Assembly: GCA_947396885.1 (NCBI GenBank) | Contig: OX377205.1 | Location: forward strand, 72,202,969-72,266,968 | Reading direction: 5' to 3' | Source: Heligmosomoides polygyrus polygyrus | Lineage: Eukaryota; Nematoda; Chromadorea; Rhabditida; Heligmosomidae | DNA length: 64,000 nucleotides | Part shown: positions 43,520 to 54,849 of the stretch, piece by piece | Layout of the letters: each line of letters starts with the position of its first letter | Position numbering within the stretch: position 1 is the stretch's first letter | Notes under the pieces: model-generated | What the model saw: the letters and a program-made list of their open reading frames with translations, nothing else | Told to the model about the DNA's origin: nothing | The model's database searches: none | Translations under genes and position numbers: made by a program

Positions 43520-44150
43520 ATTAAACTAGAAAGTCTGAGGACGCTGAGCGACTCTGGCTGGTGATGACTAAAGGGAATGCACCGCGCTTTCCAGATTTAA
43601 GCCCAAACCATCCAACCCTCTGAAATGACATAGACCAGGCAACCTCAAACCCCTTCAGATATTCGAGCGGCACTAGGGTGCTGTAAGGGTTCCATAAATT
43701 TGGTGAGTAAGTCAAACAAGCAGGACAATTCCCCACGAGGCATGATTGGAAGTGGGGTGGCCCCCTCAAAGTATTTTTACATCAGGGAGTGGGATTCTGA
43801 CGGTGCAAGGGAAACGCCTGGCAAAGGTGTCTACTTAATCACATATAGCGCTAGATCTTCGAGAAAAGAAGAGCAGTGAAGAGCCGTAAATCCCTGGAAA
43901 CCGTACGGTTCCGGCATCTATGGACGCATGTCTTCCGGATGGCTGTCCAGGGGTTAGTGGAAGGCGCACAGTGCAGCATACAAGTGGTGGGGACTTCTAG
44001 AGACCTCCTTCGTCGGCACGATCCTTGCCCTAAAGTGTTCGTTTTGGTCACACTCTCTGAAACATCCCCATCCTGAAAACAACAATATTTTCCACTCAAG
44101 CACCATCTACACTGAACAGAAAGGCAAAACACACTGGGCACGAAACCCAC
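43520..44150. repeat. Duplicated block downstream of the 44287 gene
   Basis: Diverged copy of 54850-55480. Shared words include CCTCAAACCCCTTCAGATAT (CCTTAAATACCCTCAGATAT in the other), GGTGCAAGGGAAACGCCTGG, CCCTGGAAACCGTACGGTTC and CTTGCCCTAAAGTG. It is part of the segmental duplication that also carries the - strand genes. Confidence 0.7.
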
Positions 44151-44286
44151 TCTCAGAGGAAAATACAGACTGTTGACGAAGACATTTTATTGATTGACCG
44201 GTATGTGAGTCACGAAGATATGCTAACCGTAAGATAAACATGTGCAATGGAACGTAACACTGACACGTAAGAAGCAACTGAAGTGA

Positions 44287-45024
44287 TCAATAACCGTGGA
44301 AACCACCATAGCCGAAGTCGTGGTGACCGAAGCACTGGCAAGCCCCTGCAGGCGGCGCCATCATCGGGCATCCGGGGCGACCAGAGTGTCCATGGTGTCC
44401 GTGACCAGAGTGTCCGTGGTGTCCGTGCCCAGAATGTCCATGGTGTCCATGGCCGAACTGTCCACAGCAAGGCGGAGGAGCTGGCGGCCAGTGGTGTCCG
44501 CCACAGTGATGGTGGTGGTCAGCCTGGTGGTGCTGGCGTCCTCCATGACGGTGATGAGCCATGCAGCCGTGATGGTGGCGACCCGGTGATGGCCCACGGC
44601 TCCTTGAGCTGCTGCTCGAAGAAGAAGAGCTGCTGCTCGAGGATGAAGATCGACGACCTCTGTGTTCTCCGTGTGGCCTGGGATGGTGCTTCCCACCATG
44701 ACCGAGAGGGCGACGAGGTGCCCCAATGTACTCGATTGGAGCGAACAGTTCCGCTCCCAGCTGACAGGCGGCCATGACTGCGTCGGCGTTGCTTAGCGGG
44801 ATAACATTGTGATCCTTGTCGCGGTAGTAGATGCCTTCCAGCGCAATACCAATGATAGCGGCCTTATTTTTCAGCGACTCGTACAGATCGTACTTGTCCT
44901 TGTAGCGGATGTTCAGATGCCCGGTCTTCAGAAACAGCTTGAATACGGTGGTCTTCAGCTCGGCGTTTTCGGGCTCCGCAGAAGGTGGGGGGACGACGTC
45001 AGTAGGAGCAGCCTCCTCAGCCAT
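44287..45024 (-). CDS. PB1-like domain protein with poly-Ser and His-rich repeat tail (paralogue 6)
   Basis: A 245-residue intronless protein. After an Ala/Pro/Glu leader, residues 25-98 form a PB1-like domain: TTVFKLFL with the strand-1 Lys, LNIRYKDKYDLYESLKNK, and IYYRDKDHNVIPLSNADAVM, which matches the OPCA consensus (Y.D.D.D....D) far better than the + strand members. An RGRR motif and 15 Ser (about 126-140) follow, then RSRG, His clusters, GGHHWPPAPPPCCGQFGH, tandem GHHGHSG repeats (about 190-216) and FGYGGFHGY at the end. I chose the ATG at 45024 because the shorter paralogue 8 starts at the same place; the frame is open to 45183 through the duplicated promoter. The poly(A) signal on the - strand is at 44186-44191. 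It lies antisense in a kri-1 intron. His/Cys content suggests metal binding or pH-dependent assembly (inference). Confidence 0.86.
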   Translation of the reverse strand: MAEEAAPTDVVPPPSAEPENAELKTTVFKLFLKTGHLNIRYKDKYDLYESLKNKAAIIGIALEGIYYRDKDHNVIPLSNADAVMAACQLGAELFAPIEYIGAPRRPLGHGGKHHPRPHGEHRGRRSSSSSSSSSSSSSSSRSRGPSPGRHHHGCMAHHRHGGRQHHQADHHHHCGGHHWPPAPPPCCGQFGHGHHGHSGHGHHGHSGHGHHGHSGRPGCPMMAPPAGACQCFGHHDFGYGGFHGY

Positions 45025-45152
45025 CGTTGCAGGACGAGAAGCGAGCTGTCGAGGGCGAGGTCGACGTTGCGAATACCGAACGGTGAGGGTGGAGCCCGTG
45101 CAAACCCGCTGGGGTGGAGCCTGTGCAGACCGCCGCGAAATCGATACAAACG

Positions 45153-45161
45153 GATGACTCA
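45153..45161 (-). promoter_or_regulatory. bZIP-like site upstream of the 45024 start
   Basis: On the - strand GGTGAGTCATCC lies about 130 bp upstream of the ATG. The site recurs before the other two - strand genes (49699-49709, 56459-56470), followed by a shared TATCGATTTCGCGG stretch. Confidence 0.5.
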
Positions 45162-45432
45162 CCGTCCACAGGACAACTCTCAAGGGTGCAGGAAAGGGCA
45201 GTTGTCAAAGTGTCAAAGCGCTCGGGGATGCATTGGGAGGACTGCGCGCATTTTCGCGTATAAGGAACGGAGATTCACTGCAAGAAGGTGAAGTTGAACG
45301 AATGCAGATCTCTTACCCTTCGCGGTAGTAGGCCTCTTCGCCTGCTCGTCGCACTCGGGATTATTATAGGTTAATATTTTTGTGAATAAAACTGAACCAA
45401 GAAAGCACATACTTAAATATATAACGATGGAA

Positions 45433-45722
45433 AGGCGCGTGGTGGCGTAGTCGGAGGAGGCACTGGCTGTCACGGTCACCGATTCCAGGTTCTTGGTTCG
45501 GTCTTTCCGCCCAGCTCAACAAACCCAACCATCCATTCTGGGTTGGTGAATTGGTGACAGATCTCCATAGGAAGGGTAAACACTAACTTGATAGTCAACT
45601 GACCATCGCAAGTCATTGCATAGAGCAGTACGCGTTCAAATTGCCTCTACGACATCCGATAGATGTAGAAGGCATGGCGCGTACCAACAGGGATTGAGTA
45701 ACGCCGTATATTATTCTTCATC
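45433..45722 (+). mobile_element. SINE copy upstream of the 45024 start
   Basis: The head GGTGGCGTAGTCGGAGGAGG, a worn B box (GGTTCGGTCTTTCC), and the body through CTGACCATCGCAAGTCATTG to GTAACGCCGTATATTATTC. Copies at 49984-50247 and 56740-57027 hold the same position relative to their genes, so the insertion predates the triplication. Confidence 0.8.
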
Positions 45723-46960
45723 ATTTCGTTGGAAACTTTTCTTGAGCGTTGGAAATCCAACTATTAAGTGCTCAATCTTGCATTAAAGCAAACTAGAAAG
45801 CACAAGAGGCGTATGCGCGTGAAGGAAACGCCCTTAAGATATTTTCGTATGTGTCAGCTTTCATCATGTTTGGACTGGCGAAGCTTATCTTCATGGGCTT
45901 TTTCTCACAATGGTAACCACGATTCCGTTGGTCTTCAAAGTCGAGGTCTTATGAGAGAGATCAAAAGTATTGTTGGCTTCGTGTCAAGCTTGCCTACTGC
46001 TATTGTCTATGGCAAACTTGCTCTGATCGCTCTAGGAAACGCTGCACAGGTCTACTGAAGTCCAAAGTTGTGTGCATGTGCTCGCAGGAGAAAGCGTTTG
46101 ACTGCTTCCTAGGATTCAGAATGTGACGAAAACGGGCATGGGAGAGGGGGAAGATTCATGGCATTACCAATAAACATATCTCATGCTGTTCTCCATGATC
46201 GACGATCATAAAAGCTTCGCATTTCAGTAGAGCACTTTCAATTCTTCCGTTCCCCAAAGGCTTGTCATAATGCAGTTTTATTAAGCCTGACGTTTCGACG
46301 CTGTCGTATCAATCAAAGGTCTGAAAGAAGTTCGAATCTTCGTGGATCGTTCACTCATACCGTTCAAAGCTTTAAAAGTTTCACATAGTAGGGCGTTCTC
46401 CGAGCACTCGTAGAAAACTGAAGCTGTTTCTTCTTGGCACTCTTGGAATACCAATTCTGCAGGGATGGAAATAGGGATCCACATTTAACGCTTAGGATTT
46501 TTTAAACAAAGCCTTCACTTTCCATTAAAATGAAGTTTAATAGAATTTCTCAGCCATTTTTCTTCCCGTCTTCATCAAAACATCAATGTTGCTCTCCACC
46601 CAGCCTTCTCGACTTGAAAGGCATTTAATTTCATGCAGCAAAGTAAATTTTTTAAAGCGAAAGTTCTTAGCCATTTCTAAGAAGGCTCACTTTGGCTTGG
46701 AATGTGGTCACTTTGATATCAAAATAGTTCAATTTGCTTTGAAATTGCGGGTTTCTTCTGATTCTTTGAGCAACCCTGTGGAATTAACTGTATTTTTATG
46801 AAATTCAGCGAGTTAGCGAGAATTTCTGGAAAGATTTTCTTAAAAAGTCATTAAGAGAATATAACGAGCAGAATTTAAAGCCGCTCCATGAATCGAAATG
46901 GCAAAATAGCATTCAATGGCATGATCTACGAAAATGCGAACTCCTTCAGGCTGGCGCTAA
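45723..46960. repeat. Triplicated non-coding segment, copy 1
   Basis: Similar over about 1.2 kb to 52966-54360 and partly to 58905-59720. Conserved words: TTGAGCGTTGGA, AAGGAAACGCCCTT, CTTCATGGGCTTTTTCTCAC, GCTATTGTCTATGGCAA, CTCTAGGAAACGCTGCACAG, TGACGTTTCGACGC and GGTCTGAAAGAAGTTCGAAT. Two short ORFs are partly kept between copies: IVYGKLALIALGNAAQVY to a stop on the + strand, and STKIRTSFRPLID..SKRQA to a stop next to AATAAA on the - strand (about 46285-46360). Neither belongs to a family I recognise. Confidence 0.75.
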
Positions 46961-48585
46961 CGAAACTACCGTAGTGTGTAGTGAGCTACTTGATTATATC
47001 AGAATACAATACGGCTCCTAATTCGTGTAGAATCGCCGCTTTGCGTCAGATTTTTCCGTCGCAAACCGTCGCAACCGCATAACTTCGTTTATGGCGCTCC
47101 TCCCTAAATTAAACTTACACCTGACGACTCCTCGCTACATGGCAAATCCACTGGAATGTGAAAAAGGTTGATTTGTTAAAAGTGATCTAGTCGTGTACAG
47201 CTTTCCTTAGAGCAGTCGTTAATTTCAGCATGAATTTTTAAAAATTGTATTTCTGTCATCAAATTAGTCATCTGCATGCTGTGGCCGTCAGAATGATAGC
47301 CACCTCCACAAAAACAACTGAAGCCGGATCTGTCAGCAGAAAATAGGGAAATGTTTTTTCACCTTTTGGCCTTCATTTCGCCAGCCAGCAATCTATCTCC
47401 TACGAAGCTGACCTTAGTAATGCATGAAAGAACATGCTTTCTCCCATTTCTGTTAAAGGAACTCTCACATCTTCATGAAATTTCCAAGTTGTATAGTTTT
47501 AAATCCTCGCTTTTCTCTGTTCAGCAAGTGATTTCTGTATATTTAATGAACTATAACTTCTTAAGAATTATAGTAGCGGAGCTGAGCTTGCTTCCATCTA
47601 TTCTCTATGTCGGCGGCTTCAAGGCACTGGTCATATAAAAGTTCACTTCCCTCTTACTCTCCGTTTGCAACCATCTTAAGTTAAGTGAAAAATCCCGATT
47701 TTTCCTTGTTCTCAGCGCTTGTTCAGTAGCTCTAGCTTCATTTGGAAAACGGTTGTGCTGCCGATGTTAAGCACAGCGAGAGCTTTCGATCGAGGCAACA
47801 CCGTAGGAAATTGAGAGGATCGATATTTGGCCGCTTTCGTTCCTACTGAGTTCTGATGACATCGCTGCGACTTGACCCAAACCAATGCTGTATGGCCCCG
47901 CCGACGCTCGTGCCTGGGCGCGAGCCCCCAATGGTACTGTGCCCTATCGAGGAGGTAAAAGACGGCGCTGAGCAACATTTTCTCGGTAGTCTGTAGTGCT
48001 ACCTTCTTAGGTGGACTTGAAATATAAGACTTGCAACATTTTGTTAAAAAAATCCACCTTGGAAAGCCCTTTGATCGGCCGCTCTTCTATTAGGTCGAAC
48101 CGAAAGTTTCAGTCGTTTTCAACATCTAATTTCAGATGATCATAGCCTCCTTCAACGTTATCCGTTTTAGGCGTGTATTCAACAACTCTTATATTTGCAG
48201 CTTCTCTGCCATAAATCTCATTGGTAACCTCTAACTGCGAACAGTTGAGCAGTTAGAGCTGACTCAACCTGCCATTTTCACTTCGAATTGAACACTTTTA
48301 TTTTTCGAATCAAACTGGGCACTCTTCTAAGCCTTCCTAATGGTAAGAATGTTGAAATCAAATTGAGTGACGTCCAAATCTAAATCTTATTCAAAATCTA
48401 ATCTTGTTAGTTAGCTGGGTTAAAACTTCATACAAATCACCTCAAATTTTCCATGGACAAAATTTTTCCAACCTTTCTGGAAAGTATTTAATTGAATGCA
48501 GAAGAAGCTCATTTCGATTTGGAAAAGCTCGCTTTGGTCTTGAAAGTCTTAGCCTAGCTTAAAGAACTATCCAATTTTATTTTCC
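46961..48585. repeat. kri-1 intron with AT-rich dispersed repeat (48290-48560)
   Basis: The part at 48290-48560 carries AACTGGGCACTCTTC, TTGAAATCAAATTGAG and GAAGAAGCTCATTTCGATTT, shared with 10720-10870, 20560-20720 and 62230-63075. The rest has only short ORFs and no gene. Confidence 0.4.
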
Positions 48586-48778
48586 ATTCAAGCACCATCT
48601 GCACTGATCAGAATAGCAAAACACTGGGCACGAAACCCGCTCTCAGTAGAAGATACACTGTGCTGATAAAGACATTTTATCGATCGACCGGTATGCGAGC
48701 GACGAAGAGGACTGCTAACCATAAGGTAAACATGTGCAATGGAACGCAACACTAACACGAAAGGAGCAGTTGAAGTGA

Positions 48779-49558
48779 TCAATAACCATGGGAACCACCA
48801 TAGCCGAAGCCGTGGTGACCGAAGCACTGGCAAGGTCCTGCAGGCGGCGCCATCATCGGGCATCCGTGGCGACCAGAGTGTCCATGATGTCCGTGGCCAG
48901 AATATCCATGGTGTCCGTGGCCAGAGTGTCCTTGCTGTCCGTGCCCAGAGTGTCCATGGTGTCCGTGTCCGAACTGTCCACAGCAAGGCGGAGGGGCTGG
49001 CGGCCAGTGGTGTCCACCACAGTGATGGTGGTGGTCAGCCTGGTGGTGCTGGCGTCCTCCATGACGGTGATGAGCCGTGCAGCCGTGATGGTGGCGACCT
49101 GGTGATCCTCTACGGCTCCTTGAGCTGCTGCTGCTCGAAGAAGAAGAAGAGCTGCTGCTCGAGGATGAAGATCGACGACCTCTGTGTTCTCCATGTGGCC
49201 TCGAATGGTGCCTCCCACCATGACCACGATGGCACTTAGGGTCTTCAGCCTCCTTGATTCGAGCGAACAATTCCGCGCCCAGCTGACAGGCGGCCATGAC
49301 TGCGTCGGCGTTGTTGAGCGGCAGGACATCGTGATCGTTGTCTCGGTAGTAGACAGCTCTCATCGGGAAACCAAGCGCAGCGATTTCCTTCTTCAGCGAC
49401 TCGTACAGATCGTACTTGTCGTTGTAGCGGATCTTCAGACGCCCGGCGGGCTCAAGGAACAGCTTGAATACGGTGGTCTTTGCCTCGGCGTTCTCGGGCT
49501 CCGCGGAAGGAGTAGGGACGTCGGCGGTAGGAGCAGTAGGAGCAGCCTCTTCAGTCAT
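48779..49558 (-). CDS. PB1-like domain protein with poly-Ser and His-rich repeat tail (paralogue 7)
   Basis: A 259-residue intronless protein, the longest of the family. The PB1-like domain covers about residues 29-106: TTVFKLFLEPAGRLKIRY, KYDLYESLKKE and VYYRDNDHDVLPLNNAD with all OPCA acids present. Then ARIKEAEDP, HSRPHGEHRGRR, 17 Ser, RSRRGSPGRHHHGC, a His-rich part, GGHHWPPAPPPCCGQFGH and five G(H/Q)(H/Q)GHSG-type repeats, one or two more than paralogue 6, then FGYGGSHGY. I use the ATG at 49558 by comparison with paralogue 8; the frame is open to 49729. The poly(A) signal of its sisters is changed here to GATAAA on the - strand (about 48675-48681), so 3' processing may be weaker. Repeat-number change points to slippage or unequal exchange within the tail. 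Confidence 0.86.
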   Translation of the reverse strand: MTEEAAPTAPTADVPTPSAEPENAEAKTTVFKLFLEPAGRLKIRYNDKYDLYESLKKEIAALGFPMRAVYYRDNDHDVLPLNNADAVMAACQLGAELFARIKEAEDPKCHRGHGGRHHSRPHGEHRGRRSSSSSSSSSSSSSSSSSRSRRGSPGRHHHGCTAHHRHGGRQHHQADHHHHCGGHHWPPAPPPCCGQFGHGHHGHSGHGQQGHSGHGHHGYSGHGHHGHSGRHGCPMMAPPAGPCQCFGHHGFGYGGSHGY

Positions 49559-49698
49559 CGTTGCAGGTCGAAGAAAGCGTCGAGGGCGAGGTCGACGTCG
49601 CAAATACCTCACGAAGGTGGTGAAGGTGTGAAGGTGGAGCCTGTGTAGACCCGCTGGGGTGGAGCCTGTGCAGAGCGCCGCGAAATCGATACAAAACG

Positions 49699-49709
49699 GA
49701 TGATTCACC
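49699..49709 (-). promoter_or_regulatory. bZIP-like site, variant, upstream of the 49558 start
   Basis: On the - strand GGTGAATCATC, one change from the GGTGAGTCATC of its two sisters, about 140 bp upstream of the ATG. Confidence 0.4.
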
Positions 49710-49983
49710 GTCCACAGGACAACTCTCAAGGGTGCAGGAGAGGGCAGCTGTCAAAGCCTCAAAGCGATCAGGGATGCCTTGCGCGCACTTTCTCGTATAA
49801 GGAATGGAGATTCACCGCAAGAAGGTGAAGTTGCACGAATGCAGATCTCTTACCCTTCGCGATATTACGCCTCTTCGCCTGCTCGTCGCACTCGGGGTTA
49901 TTGTAGGTTAATATTTTTGGGAATAAAACTGAACCAAGAAAGCACATCACCTATACTGATTACTTAAATATATAACGATGGAG

Positions 49984-50247
49984 AGGCGCGTGGTATGGTA
50001 GCGTAGTCGGAGGAGGCACCGGCTGTTACGCTCACCGATTCCAGGTTCTTGGTTAGGCCTTTCCGAACAGACCAGATCTGTACGAGAACGATAAAACACT
50101 AGATTGATAGTCCACTGGCCATCGGAAGTCATTGAATAGACCAGTACTCGTTCGAATTGCCCCTACGACAACCCGCAGAAGCAGAAGGTGGCATGCGTAG
50201 CCAACTCTAGAGGATTGATTAACGTCGTTCATGGTCCTTTATCCTTA
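49984..50247 (+). mobile_element. SINE copy upstream of the 49558 start, internal deletion
   Basis: Same position relative to its gene as the copies at 45433 and 56740. GTAGCGTAGTCGGAGGAGGC, a worn B box (GGTTAGGCCTTTCC), then a jump to ACCAGATCTGTACGAGAACG, showing loss of the middle of the body. The tail is CATGGTCCTTTATCCTTAT. Confidence 0.75.
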
Positions 50248-50249
50248 TA

Positions 50250-51795
50250 ACGACTGGAAGTGAGGGAGGTATTCTAGAAAAAATGTGACCATTTAATCTA
50301 GCATCGCGTGGTGTTGTCCAACTCGGCAAATAAGCGCCGAATTGCCGGTCATTGTTGCGAAGAGCTTGAAAAATAGGGGAATAAATCAAGTGACTAGTGA
50401 AGGAATAGTCCGGAGAGTGGAGATGCTGTGGGGCGCTAAGTAAAAATGAGAAAGAGAGGAGGACAACGAGATGGATATATTTAAATTTTAAAAAAGGTCA
50501 CAGGGAAACCGATAAAACTCCAATCACCTTTGTCTATCCGCCTTTTTCGTCGCTTTGCCAGCTAACAAGGGAATTCACTTGGAAAGAGTGTGGCGAAAAG
50601 ACGGCCATTATAAGAAAGAGGTGGAGAAAGGACGATTGTTACAAAGCCAGAAGAGGAAGTGATGAGGAGATGGAATAGAAACAAACAGAAAGAAAGAAGG
50701 GTCAAGATGGGGAGAAAAAGTAAAAGATTACAGTTGTACGGCGTGACTAAGGGTACACTATGCTACAGATAATTAGAAGATTCTGAAGGAGTAAGATACG
50801 ACATTTTGCGCATTCCTGCATGTTTTCTGTATCATCTGTAACATCCTCATAACAACTCATTTGCGTCTCATACTAAACGACTGGAGTTCTCTTATGAAAA
50901 AGATCTGACATCTTTCAGTGTTGTTTTTCCACAATATTGTAATTTTGAAAGAAAATGCATTCGTTCTTAGGGGACCTTGCATAATAGCAATTTCGCCTTA
51001 CAACATATTATTGGAACTTGTGCATGGGATGTTGAAAAATCCTTCCGGTCGGAGTTATGTGCTGCAACAGCACAGATTTTGACAAAAGAAGCATATTTTG
51101 CAAATACTTTGTTTTCAGGGATACGCTGAATGAAAGGATCTTTCACATCATCAATCAGTTATAGCTAAGCGAATACTGCTTGTAATTCTGTGGGAACGTT
51201 TTGACCAGAATGATAGCACAAGCAGAGGTTGAGAGTTAGTGATGTGCCCTCAGCAATTTTTTATGACGACAGCTACACACTTCTTTGGGGTAGGATTTAC
51301 ACCGAAAATTTTCGCAGACTGATTACGAGTATGTTGGTGAAGGCCTGCTCAACATCTTGCTCTTAAATTACTGTAATAGAAGGAGGTAGAGAGGCGACTT
51401 CTTGTGCATTCTCCATTCAGTGTCCTGTTAGGGCCTAACAATCGAGAGTTTTCCGTCCTCTAACGAGTAGATAGCAAACTATCCCTTTCACATTTGAGAA
51501 TAAGAAGTTCTTGAGTTGAAGAAAGGAAATGTGATCGACAAAACAGTGGAGAGGAAAAATGGCCACGTAGGCATTACGCAGCAGAAATTGCGACGACCGT
51601 TTCAGAAAAAAGGATGCATGGCTGAACGATAGGCTTATTGATGAATGTAAATAGACCTACTTATCATGCAGGTGAAAAATATGATATTATCATAGAACAA
51701 CCCGACATGACGGTCATAGCGTGAAAGGGTAGTAAGCGATGAAAAACGAACAGCCATCTGAGTTTGGGAAAAGATGAAATAAAAAGGGTTTACCG
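50250..51795. other. kri-1 intron, no gene supported
   Basis: Purine-rich in parts (for example GGAAATGTGATCGAC near 51525). The start (GTTGTCCAACTCGGCAAATA, near 50312) matches 57080-57100 and belongs to the duplicated unit. Confidence 0.4.
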
Positions 51796-51824
51796 GATAA
51801 AAAAGACTAATGGGATAAAAAAGT

Positions 51825-52105
51825 ATGAAGGACGACGTAAATCAATCCTTCTTGAGATGCGCCACAATTATATGTACATCTACGGGATATCATGGTCGCA
51901 GTTTAAATGCTTACTCGGCCTATACAACGATCTGCGGTGGCCAGCCGATGGAAAAGCCGGGTTTTATCCTTCGCAGGCAAGTCTGGCACCAATTCACCAA
52001 CCACGGAGTGATGGAAGGCTTGGTTGGCCTGGGCGGGAAACTAAACCAAGAACCTGTACTCGGGTACATGCGACAGCCGGCGCCTCTTCGGACTACGTTA
52101 CCCCA
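51825..52105 (-). mobile_element. SINE copy, - orientation
   Basis: The + strand runs from the complement of the tail (GAAGGACGACGTAAATCAAT) through GCGGTGGCCAGCCGATGG, ATCCTTCGCAGGCAAGTCTG and GAAGGCTTGGTTGGCCTGGG to CGACAGCCGGCGCCTCTTCG. Head and body are both present. Confidence 0.8.
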
Positions 52106-52334
52106 CTACCAAAATATAAAACTAAACAGATAAAATGGGCAGCGATTGGAGCTGAGACTGGGGAGGCTGATAAGGGATAACAGACAATGCTTCGTATTGT
52201 TAATCCCTTCTCCGGAGCACACTAAACAGGCTAATACCTTCACTGGTCTTCGAGATGAAGTGCAGAATGAAATGAATATAGTTGTACATATATCAGTCTA
52301 TATGAATCTTTACGAACTTTTAGTATGTATTGAT

Positions 52335-52535
52335 ATGGTAACGCAGTCGGAAGAGACGTCGACTGTCTCGTGCTATCCGATGCATTCCATCACTCTGGGT
52401 TAGATGAATTTGTACCAAATTTGTTCGCGAAGAGTGACATAATGACTTCTCCCTCGGTTGTAGGAGTAGAACGCGTAGCGCTTGCCATAAAAGGAATTGA
52501 CAAACGCCGGCTTTCATTCCTTTTATCATTAATCT
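52335..52535 (+). mobile_element. SINE copy with internal deletion
   Basis: GGTAACGCAGTCGGAAGAG, CGACTGTCTCGTGC, then TCACTCTGGGTTAGATGAAT and, after a gap, GTAGAACGCGTAGCGCTTG and AAACGCCGGCTTTCATTCC. The B box region is missing. Confidence 0.65.
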
Positions 52536-52624
52536 GAAGGTGTTTATTTGCGCAGGCGCACTTAAACAACACCCAAAGTATTGGACCAAAATGATTACAT
52601 GTAGAAATTTTAAAGGTTGGCTCT

Positions 52625-52965
52625 GTTTGTCTTGTTTCAAGTCGTTATAAAACGCTTGCAAATTGAGAACCTCTGTACAATAAATACCGCTACGTCGGTT
52701 TTATTCTTTGCCACCAACACTTGGCAATAGAAGTTGTTCCCATACACCAGCAAGCTTTCCATCCTTCCGCTGTCGATGGATTGGTTCCACAGTTTTATGG
52801 GAAGGATAAAGCGCTGACTTGTTCCTCGGCTGGCCACCGCAACTCGTTGAATGACCAAATACGCACTCAAATTGCCTCCACGACATCCCGTAGAAGTAGA
52901 GTGCGTGGCGCGTAACAAAAGGGATTGAGTAACGCCGTATTTTATCCTTTATCTTATCCTTTCTT
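52625..52965 (+). mobile_element. Composite SINE: non-tRNA head joined to SINE body
   Basis: Begins with the 120-bp head (GTTTCAAGTCGTTATAAAAC, AATAAATACCGCTACGTCGG, ACACTTGGCAATAGAAG). It passes directly into SINE body at TCCATCCTTCCGCTGTCGAT and ends with AACGCCGTATTTTATCC. The junction is the same as at 35731-36043, in the opposite orientation and 17 kb away, so the composite is a repeat in its own right. Confidence 0.75.
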
Positions 52966-54360
52966 GAGGAATTTTTCTTGAACGTTGGAGACACATCTGT
53001 TAAGTGTTCTATCTTCCATTAAAGCAAACATGGACAGCGGAAGTGCCATATGCGCGTGAAGGAAACGCCCTTGAGAATTTTCTGTATGTGTGAGCATTCA
53101 GCATGTTTGGACTTGAGGGGAAGTTTATCTTCATGAGCTTTTTCTCACAATGGTAACCGCGTTTCCGTTGGTCTTCAAAGTCAAAGGCTTATGAAAGAGA
53201 TCATAAGTATTGTTGGCTTCGTGTCGAGTTTGCCTGCTGCTATTGTCTATGGCAAGATTGCTCCGACTGCTCTAGGAAACGCTGCACAGCTCTACTGAGG
53301 TTCAAAGTTGTGTGCATGTGTTCGCAGGAGAAAGTGTTCGATTGCTTCCTAGGATTCAGAATATGACGAGAACGGGCATAAGAAGGGAGGAGGATTCCTG
53401 ACATTGCCAATAAACGTATCCCATGCTTTTCTTCAGGATCGGCTATCATAAAAGTTTCGCATTTCAGTAGAACACCTTTAATTCTTCCGTGCCCTGAAGG
53501 CTTGTCATAATGCAGCCTTATTAGACCTGACGTTTCAGTGGTACCGTATTAATCAAAGGTCTGAAAGAAGTTCGAATTTTCGTGGATCGTCCACTCATAT
53601 CCTCAAAAGCTTCAGCAGCTTCATATAATAGGGCGTTCTCCGAGCACTCGTAGAAAAGCTGTGAGTTGCGTTCGAACTGAAGTTGCTTCTTCTTGGTACT
53701 CTTGGAATACCAATCCTGCAGGGATGGATGGAAATAGGGATCCACATCTAACGGTTAGGCTTTAACATTTTAACATTTTCGTTATACATGGTTTTAACAA
53801 AGCCTTTATTTCCCATTAAAATTTGGCTTAACGTCTTAATGGAATTTTTCGGAAATGAACGGAATTTTCAGAGGATTTTCATTTGTAAGGATGCCATTTT
53901 TCTTCCAGTCTTCATCAATGTTGCTCTCTCCCCAGCCCTCTCGATTGGGAACGCACCTGGAAAGCATTCAAATTCGTGCAGCAAAGTTAATTTTTAGAGC
54001 CGAATTTTTTTCTGCCATTTGTAAGAATTGCACACTTTAGAATGGGGAACGTTTGCTTTGATTTTGAGGGTGATCAGTTTTATATCAATACTGCCAGGTT
54101 CCCCTGTTCTTTGGAATTGTTTAGTCTCTTTTGAGAAGCAGGTTTTCCTAATTTTTTAAACACTTGTGTGGAACTAACTGCATTCTGAACCAAATTCGGA
54201 GAGTTGATGAAGATTTATCGAAAAGTTTTCGCTAAAAAGTCGTTAAGAAAATATAGCGATCAGAACCGAATGCTGTCTCCTCGATGGGAATGGCAAAAGA
54301 GCATTTACTGACACGATCTACGAAAATTCGAACTCCTTCAGGCTGGCACTAACGACCTAT
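52966..54360. repeat. Triplicated non-coding segment, copy 2
   Basis: Similar to 45723-46960. It keeps IVYGK and TALGNAAQLY followed by a stop on the + strand and STKIRTSFRPLINT..LKRQV followed by a stop on the - strand (about 53521-53590), and the CCAATAAACGTATCCCATGC word. Small insertions and deletions are scattered along the alignment. Confidence 0.75.
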
Positions 54361-54849
54361 GGTGTGTAGTGAACTCGTTATACATGATTATAATAGAAAA
54401 GGTCTAGTGGTATATTTTCTTGCGCTGCTTGTCCAATGGTTGCGAAGCCTTAACTCTACTTCGAAAGCCTTTACGTCAATTTTTTTCGTCTCTCGTACTC
54501 TTATTTCTTAGCTGCAACGTAAAGGCTTTCCAGTGAACGGCTAAATACAATGCATGTCACAATTTGGAGCAAACAATTCAGAAGAGACTGTTAGGGGTTT
54601 TAACTAAGGCCAAATGGAGTTCTTATGCATGGCGGTCATCTTCGAAGGAGTAACTATGTAGCCCATGCTATCCCAATGACTAGAAGATTTTTTGTCCAAG
54701 CAAAATTTAGTAACGCTTAAAAAATCTTAAATTCATCCGCCCAATAAGTGAAGGCAGTTTTTTAAAATTTATAAAAATTGTACTGTTAGGGATAAACTGC
54801 GGCTTAAAAGTTATTTTAAAGTGCAGGAAAGCAACAATCTTTAACATGT

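Noticed and set aside
44296..44777. + strand ORFs opposite paralogues 6-8, such as 44283-44777
   Set aside because: Shadows of the His/Ser repeat codons on the other strand, without splice sites or domains.
45025..45183. N-terminal extension of paralogue 6 (starting MRVVLWTV), also open in paralogue 7
   Set aside because: It runs through the duplicated promoter with the bZIP-like site. Paralogue 8 has no such extension, and similarity follows the DNA duplication.
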